Positions 58,009 to 64,000 of a stretch of DNA of 64,000 nucleotides are shown here, piece by piece. How positions within the stretch are numbered: position 1 is the stretch's first letter; each line of letters opens with the position of its first letter. The stretch comes from Phallusia mammillata (taxonomy: Eukaryota > Chordata > Ascidiacea > Phlebobranchia > Ascidiidae): the NCBI GenBank assembly GCA_003260075.1, contig QLIY01000634.1, positions 1 to 64,000 of the forward strand, read 5' to 3'. Made by a program: the position numbers and the translations under genes. The notes under the pieces are model-generated. The model did no database searches. It was given only the letters and a program-made list of their open reading frames with translations, and was not told where the DNA came from.

Positions 58009-58402
58009 GATTCGTAAGAAACGTTTATTCAAGTTGTGCTTTTTAAAAGTTTTATATCCGCCAAATCTCAAGGCAGCAGTTTAAACTATTAACTTGGTGA
58101 GGCTCATAGCAGAAACCTCTAGCGTTGTTGATTTATGATTAGAGAGTACAACCTTGAAGAGCTGCACGACCAACCTTGTAGAGGAATTGAATGTGAATAA
58201 TGTATGAAATGTGTGTCTAATCGTGGTACAAATATAAGGCAGTGATATTTGAGTTGGATTTACCACCAGATTTGCTTGAAACAAAATCCAAGCTTTTGTC
58301 CGAGCTCTACATAGATAAAAGGGTCACGCCAAAGGTTCCAGTGCAAAGTCTGTAGTTAAAACATCAGCACTACACTGCGGTGTATTCATACAGATATGTA
58401 AC

Positions 58403-58518
58403 GTTTCCATTGTTCTTTAATGAACAGGAATATCCGTCTTAAACAGCCAATTAAATGGGCCGAAAATATGCATGGGCCTGCATCGTGTGTCAAGAGACTT
58501 CATTTGGAATGAAGCAAG
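58403..58518 (+). promoter_or_regulatory. Proximal promoter/leader of glycosyltransferase D
   Basis: Counterpart of the block upstream of glycosyltransferase C, with CCAAT at 58447-58451 and the same order of words: GTTTCCATTGTTCTT, TCCGTCTTAAACAG, CCAATTAAATGGGCCG, ATGCATGGG. The two run divergently 3.2 kb apart. Confidence 0.5.
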
Positions 58519-61500
58519 ATGAATCAACGTGTGAAAATAAGTTTTTTACTGTTATGTGTTTTTCTGTGTTGGTTTGCATTTTATGTTACTGATCTTAAAA
58601 GGACTCGATTTGAGCATGTTTTCGCAGATTTACGGGTAAGCATAAGTTGCTAAATGCAAAAACGTTTGTGCACAAATTGTGAACAATTATAAAGTTTGTA
58701 CAAATCTAAAGATCGGTTAAAAAAGTTTGGTTTTTTTCTTAGTCGTATTGCGAGTAGAAAATGATTTAGGTAAAACCTTGTTCCAGCATGTTAACTTTTC
58801 TAACAAGAAAATGTTTGTTTGTAGACTAGCTATAAAGGACAACAGCCGAGAACGCAAATAGACGATGTAAAGAATGAGAAGCCACCGAACTGTATAAAAC
58901 CAGCGAGCGCTGACAGTTACATTATTTGTGATCAACTGCCTTTCCAAAAACCAGCCTGCCGAAACAACACTAAAGGTAAAAGTACCAGTTTGTCACCCCC
59001 CCCCCCACTGCCTTTCCAAAAACCAGCCTGCCGAAACAACACCAACGGTAAAAGTACCAGTTTGTCAACATAGTTAACGCCTTGGGATCGTGTCTATGTT
59101 GCTTTATATCTATTATGGCTAGAGAGCATTTTTTGTGATAATCATATGTTTCAAGTTTCTCTTGTCCAAACTTGATTGTTTGTTTAGAAACCTTTTTTCT
59201 TGACTTTATAGGTCTCGTGCCTAACGTGGTCCATTACATCTGGATTGGAAACGGAACGTTGAAGATGTATCACTATATTTCAATGCTTTCAGTTGTAACA
59301 AACCACGTAAGGAGTTAACAGAATTTTTTTATCGACTGCATGATATTCGGTTCCGGCTCCTTAGGTCGGTCTCTGGTCGGGTTCTAAGTTTAAATATAAC
59401 GGATTGATTTGGGTCCAACTTTACATTTGTGCTACAAAATTACCAACTTTCGGATCTAATTCGTTTTTTTTAGTAATGAGTAGAGGGAATAGGAGGTAAA
59501 AAAGATTTTCGACCGTTTTTGCCTGGTAACAGCAATGCTTGTATATGTTAACTTGCATGAATCTACACACAGGTAAAAAATGTTAAAATCCTAATTTATT
59601 TACACAAACTCAATTTCAAGATTGTAAGAAAGGTAAATAACAACCTTTGTCTATAATTTGTCGCCAGTTTCATTGATGTTTGTAGTTTTAATGAACAAAT
59701 TATTACAACAATACAATTTATTAAACCACCTTGATTAATTTAAACTTGGATATCAACTATAACATTTGGAATTAACCTACTGATAAATTTTGAACAGAAA
59801 CCGGATAAAGTTTTATTTCACATTGACGGTGCTGGTCCACAAGGGGATTTCTGGTTGGAGTTGATTGATCAAATTCCCTGTCTCGAAATACGAAAGTTTG
59901 AAGCCCCTACTCATATTTATGGGAACGAGATTAAATCCCTAATCATGCGAATCGATGTAGCAAGGTGCGACACAACCCTAGTATATTAATGAGATGCTAA
60001 CTTGAATTGGAGTCTGTCTGCTAGATCAGTGATCTGCCACTAACGAGTAGTTATACTCTCGTAAATACTAAATTTTGCTACGAAACCGTTTGTTTGAGGT
60101 GACAACAATTCCAATGCTTGTTTTTTTTTGCATTTCAGTCCCGGCTATTGAGTCGAATTTGTGCCTCGTTCAGGCCATGTTATAACATATAGAGCTTGTG
60201 TTCAAAAAAAGCAACCGTCTTAGTTCGGCCTTGACTTCGATAGAACTATCAACATAGACTTCACACCTAGCCATGTTTGTGTTGTAATTTTAATCTTGAC
60301 CAATCAAAATTTTTACCTAAGTCAGGCTTTATTTTTTGCAAATTTTGGGTTCGCGTCGGGTTTGCGTTCCAACTTTGTCCCTGCCTGCAACTGTGTCTTT
60401 TGATTTGGACGAAACGACTGTTGTTCAGGCTATAATCCGTTTTCCACTAATAAAAGTACAATCATCTTCTTACCAAGGTTTCAAATTCTATATCAAGAAG
60501 GAGGAATTTATCTTGATTCAGACATAATCGTTCTTAAATCATTGGACCCTCTCCGGAAATATCCTTTCACAATGGGCTACAATGGGCTTATAAGTTTAAG
60601 TATGTGCATTTTTATACATTTTTCAGCAGTAAATGCACTTTCAACCAAAGTATGTAAGCAAGTACATCATAATTTTATCAGCTGTATTTTTCATCCCTAT
60701 ATGACAGTTATTTTAAACTAGTGTGCTCTAATAGGCATTAGGTAATTTGACTAATGTGAGTTCTTATGTATCATCACGATGTGTGTTCTGCACCATTTTT
60801 TAGCGTTCAAAACTATCCGGCAGGGTTTGTTTTGGTGTTAACTTTCCTGTCTAACCCCAGCCTCGTTCCTAAATTAGGGGTTAGATTCTAGGGTCCCCTC
60901 GACTGGCCCTACCATCGTATCCCCCTAGTCTGGAAGTCTTAACGCGTCAATCTCACCTTGTGATGTAAATCCACGCCACCTAACGCTTTGAATAACGGTG
61001 TATATTGTATAGCTACAGCGCGTTTACCATCTCTCAATAACCAACTGTGCCCTCTGCTTTGTCGCGCTTTATAACGCTGCGCAGTTTTTTCCGGCAAGGT
61101 AAATATTTCCATGCAATTGTGCTACTACGATTGTTTCACTGAGCGAAATAAACTCAACTCACTTGAATATATTAATAGCTCTATCAAACATATGCAATTT
61201 TAGGCAATGGAGCTTTTTTGGCGGAACCAAATGCCCTTTTCCTCGAGGAGCTTTTGAACGGCTACAAAGATTCAAATATGGCAAGTAACCATAGCTGTGG
61301 ACACCCACTTTTATAAACCGACGAAACGTAATGTGTTTTTTCCCCCCCCCCGCGAAATAAACTCAACTCACTTGAATATATTAATAGCTCTATCAAACAA
61401 ATGTAAATTTAGGCAATGGAGCTTTCTTGGCGGAACCAAATGCCCTTTTCCTTAAGGAGCTTTTGAACGGGTACAAAGATTCAAATATGGCAAGTAACCA

Positions 61501-62915
61501 CTGCTGTGGCCTGTGGACACCCACTTTTATAAACCGACGAAACGTAATGTGTTTTTCTGTAGATGGATTCACGCGCATCTTACTTAGGGTGCAAACGGGC
61601 CAGAAACCTTTCATTAACTCGTAAAGATCTTCCAATTCATGTTGAGGAGACCTCAATGCAGCGACCAAATTGGTGGGTCGAAAAAGAAACGATTGTAACC
61701 TCCAGTTACGATTTGAGCGACAACTATATGCTGCATTTACACCCAAAATCAATCGTAAACACTTTTTCCTCGGTAAGAAAAATTTTACTGCCTAATGATT
61801 AACTTTTGAGAGTTTGTGTTTACACAAAATACTCTATCGATATTTTTGAATCTCTTTTTTTTTGCAGTAATTTTGTGTTCTCTTTTCCCTGTTGGTCTTT
61901 CTTCCCATATTATTGTATTGAAGTTTTCAAACGTTTTATGCTTTCCACTAGAGCAGTCAACCTTTTCTTGAAATGGTACGCACTTTCTCAAAAATTTGTA
62001 CACCCCAGTCAAAAATTTATTCACTTTTGTAATACACTGAATGTAGTCCTAACAGGAATAAGGATAAGCACAATGCAAATCCATTATGATTAATTTTATG
62101 ACAAACAATTAGTGAAAAATATAAACTGCAATTCACTTTCTACTGCAAAAGGAACACTTACCAACGATTGTCAGGATAAATAAGTAATTATGACGTCATA
62201 ACTAGAATATAGTAACTTTAGAATGAAGTATCTATTGTGATACCTGGTCGGAGGCATGTTGTGCCATTGTATCTGGTACACCTCATCAAAGTTGTACACC
62301 CTTTAAAAACTGTGGTATACCCAGTGCTGGGATTCAGCCGGTTCGCACCAGTTCTATAGAGCCGTCTCACGGAATTTTATGAGATCAGCGAACCGGTTAG
62401 CATTACTGGTTACTGACAATTGACTTTTGTGATAGAACCAGCTGACAAAAAAATTTGAATCCCACCACTGGGTACACCTTGCGATGTACTAAACCCGTTT
62501 GAAAAGCACTGTGTAGAGATGCACCGAATTGGCTTGATTTGGGTTCGGCCAAAACCGAATATTTGACTGTTTTTGACATTTCTTTAACAAAGTATTTTAA
62601 AATACAGCACATACACTAACTCATTTTTCCATTTTTCAACATTTTGTTGTTGGTGTAAGTTAAAATCAGCTTTGACTTTACTATCTTTTATTAGGTTTAG
62701 CATTTTACCTTGTTCTAACTACAATCGTATTTTCTCAGGAGTTTTTGGAATGGGGAGTTGACAAGATTCGTGTCCACGATTCGTCGTACGGAGCGGCCGC
62801 AAGAGCATCCCTTTTCGGAACCCGAGATCTTGTGTTCTTGCGGGGAGAGGAAAGTCTTGCAAGGGACAGAAAACCGCGAAAACCGATTATTTTCGTTGCA
62901 CATGATGACACGTGA
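58519..62915 (+). CDS. DXD-motif type II membrane glycosyltransferase, copy D, 8 exons
   Basis: Inverted paralog of the gene at 48243-55126, with the same exon boundaries: 58519-58635, 58825-58975, 59212-59306, 59798-59964, 60478-60599, 61204-61280 (or its second copy 61413-61489), 61563-61772, 62739-62915; 1116 nt, 371 residues. The signal anchor is at residues 7-24, with sequons at CRNNT and IGNGT. Core motifs are LVPNVVHYIWIG, HIDGAGPQGD and GGIYLDSDIIVLKSL with DSD at 190-192, then NGAFLAEPNALFLEE. Exon 6 is present twice, both copies open and flanked by splice sites; they differ at E/K in LFLEELL against LFLKELL. A C-run lies between them, so the second is probably a haplotype copy. Intron 6 has a GC donor in both. 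The protein ends VAHDDT, about 20 residues before its partner. Substrate unknown. Confidence 0.5.
58935..59068. repeat. C-run duplication including the end of glycosyltransferase D exon 2
   Basis: C-run 58996-59006; copies 58935-58995 and 59007-59068. The second reads ACCAACG where the first reads ACTAAAG before GTAAAAG. Confidence 0.5.
61143..61560. repeat. C-run duplication including all of glycosyltransferase D exon 6
   Basis: C-run 61342-61351; copies 61143-61341 and 61352-61560. Each contains the 77-bp exon with its acceptor and GC donor, with several substitutions between copies. Confidence 0.5.
62322..62470. mobile_element. Short hAT-type MITE
   Basis: CAGTGCTGGGATTC left, GAATCCCACCACTG right; flanks GGTATACC and GGTACACC match at 7 of 8. 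In intron 7 of glycosyltransferase D. Confidence 0.5.
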
Positions 62916-63034
62916 AACTGAGAAAAAACTTCGGGAATTTAGAGCAAAACAATTGTTTTAAAAAATAACATTCCTAAAATTTTTGATTTTCCTTATCGTC
63001 GTCGGTTTTATTGACCACATATATAATGCACGAT

Positions 63035-63040
63035 AATAAA
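63035..63040 (+). terminator. Polyadenylation signal of glycosyltransferase D
   Basis: AATAAA 120 bp past the stop, at the position equivalent to that of the inverted paralog. Confidence 0.5.
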
Positions 63041-63578
63041 CTTGTACACAGGAATTACTTGACTTTGGCTCTACAGACCTTGAAGGCCGATACGATTTCG
63101 TTGAAAAGACACATTGTTTTTACTCTCTAGCAGTTCTTTGACGACTTCAAACTGCTTTTGCGAAGTTTAAAAAGAAAGTGATAAATGAACCAAATTGGTA
63201 TTTTTTATTTACATGGTACAACAGTGTCATCAATCAAATACAAAGGAATGCCAACAATCATATGTCATGATTTATGAATCATTTTACTTTACAAAATCTT
63301 TTAGGGCGTTAATTTAGTGTAAAGGCGAGTAAGTCTCTATTTGGCTGGCTAAATTGAATAAAACTCTTGGGTTTAACATTTGAGCGTAATAATGCATGCT
63401 AAATGCTAATATTTCAAGTTAACATGCAACATAAGCGGATAAATTTACATGAAAAAAGGCAATTTAGCGTGCATTATTAAGTTAAATTGTTGGAGCCTGA
63501 AAATTTCAATCAGACAATTTATGTGATTTTTCCTATACCCGCCGTATTATTTTGGACACAATATGACTCCATATACAC

Positions 63579-64000
63579 CAGTGTTTCTCAAACTGGGGGG
63601 TCGCGACCCCCAAAGGGGTCGACAAGCACTTTTGAGGGGGTCGCGAAGACGCAACCCAACTCGGAATGATTTTATCCGTATCAAAGAAACTTTCCCTGTG
63701 ACTTCTGTTTAGCATATAGTAACTCACACGACCGTTTGTTTTAGAACAGGCGCAACAATTTTTTTTGCGATTGTATACTTGTATAATTGCCGTTTTTGGC
63801 TTTGCTTAACATAAAAAACACGATATAGTGAAATGGTTAGTGAAAATGAGCCACAAACACAATTTTAAGGGTTTTCTGAAGTACAGCAAAACGCCGAACT
63901 ATTGCAGTTACGTTAGATTGAAAATGTGTGATGAACACAATCAACACATTCTGATAGTTAAACTTCTTGTGTGCGCGTGTAAAGGGGTCGCGTGGTGTTA
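63579..64000. mobile_element. Left part of a hAT-type element, cut by the window edge
   Basis: Begins CAGTGTTTCTCAAACTGG with GGTCGCGACCCC next. The right end is outside the window. Confidence 0.5.

Larger units (their letters stand above)
55241..58402. other. Divergent intergenic region of the glycosyltransferase pair
   Basis: Contains a hAT element (55934-56120), C-run joins at 55335, 56800, 57096 and 57773, one N (57519), and a duplicated 225-bp block at 57549-57772 and 57784-58008. The 103-codon ORF across that duplication (57735-58046) begins inside the C-run join, so I do not call it a gene. Confidence 0.5.
62916..64000. other. Region downstream of glycosyltransferase D
   Basis: 3' UTR of D, then AT-rich sequence without a recognisable gene, then the left end of a hAT-like element from 63579 (CAGTGTTTCTCAAACTGGGG, GGTCGCGACCCC) that continues past the window edge. 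Confidence 0.5.

Noticed and set aside
57735-58046. 103-codon ORF with RHLPEVLRPGAS
   Set aside because: Its start lies across a C-run join and the block is present twice. No splice or homology support, so it is treated as repeat-derived.
1-64000. CRISPR array, prokaryotic operon or prophage
   Set aside because: Spliced genes, polyadenylation signals and hAT elements show eukaryotic nuclear DNA. The spaced C-runs are not CRISPR repeats, because the intervals are irregular and the flanks are pairwise copies.

Overview
The window reads as AT-rich animal nuclear DNA with compact multi-exon genes, GT-AG introns, AATAAA signals and many short hAT-type repeats. The gene content (SLC18B1, a ZNF395/ZNF704-family factor, an SRSF7-like SR protein, BBOX1-like dioxygenases) with short introns suggests an invertebrate chordate. 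An ascidian such as Ciona is my best guess, but the species is inference, not shown.

Layout. Seven protein-coding genes were rebuilt exon by exon. Splice phases agree at every junction except where stated. (1) 463-7782, minus: SLC18B1-type major facilitator transporter, 10 coding exons. (2) 11410-24996, minus: ZNF395/ZNF704/SLC2A4RG (Drosophila glut4EF) family factor, 10 exons and exactly 600 codons, keeping the C-terminal C-clamp but with no visible C2H2 finger. (3) 27416-33842, minus: SRSF7/9G8-like splicing factor with RRM, CCHC knuckle and a very long RS/acidic tail, 4 exons. (4, 5) 37138-41607 and 43372-47431, plus: tandem BBOX1-like Fe(II)/2-oxoglutarate dioxygenases, 10 exons each. (6, 7) 48243-55126 (minus) and 58519-62915 (plus): an inverted head-to-head pair of type II membrane DXD glycosyltransferases, 8 exons each. 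The two duplicated families are neighbours; nothing in the sequence shows that they act in one pathway.

Repeats. About a dozen non-autonomous hAT elements have inverted ends beginning CAG or TAG and 8-bp target duplications, including one nested in another and one inserted upstream of the second BBOX1-like copy at a site that is empty in the first.

The most striking pattern is about 30 runs of roughly 10 C (or G), each usually separating two slightly different copies of the same 50-340 bp. They interrupt or duplicate coding exons in four genes, and two of the four single-N positions show similar flanking overlaps. I read them mainly as assembly joins between overlapping, haplotype-divergent contig ends, not as biology. 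Three homopolymer runs of 53-79 bases may share that origin. Anyone using the gene models should know that exon copies at these joins are probably spurious.

[Form note: the original answer gave no confidence values; the uniform 0.5 is a placeholder required by the schema, not an assessment.]
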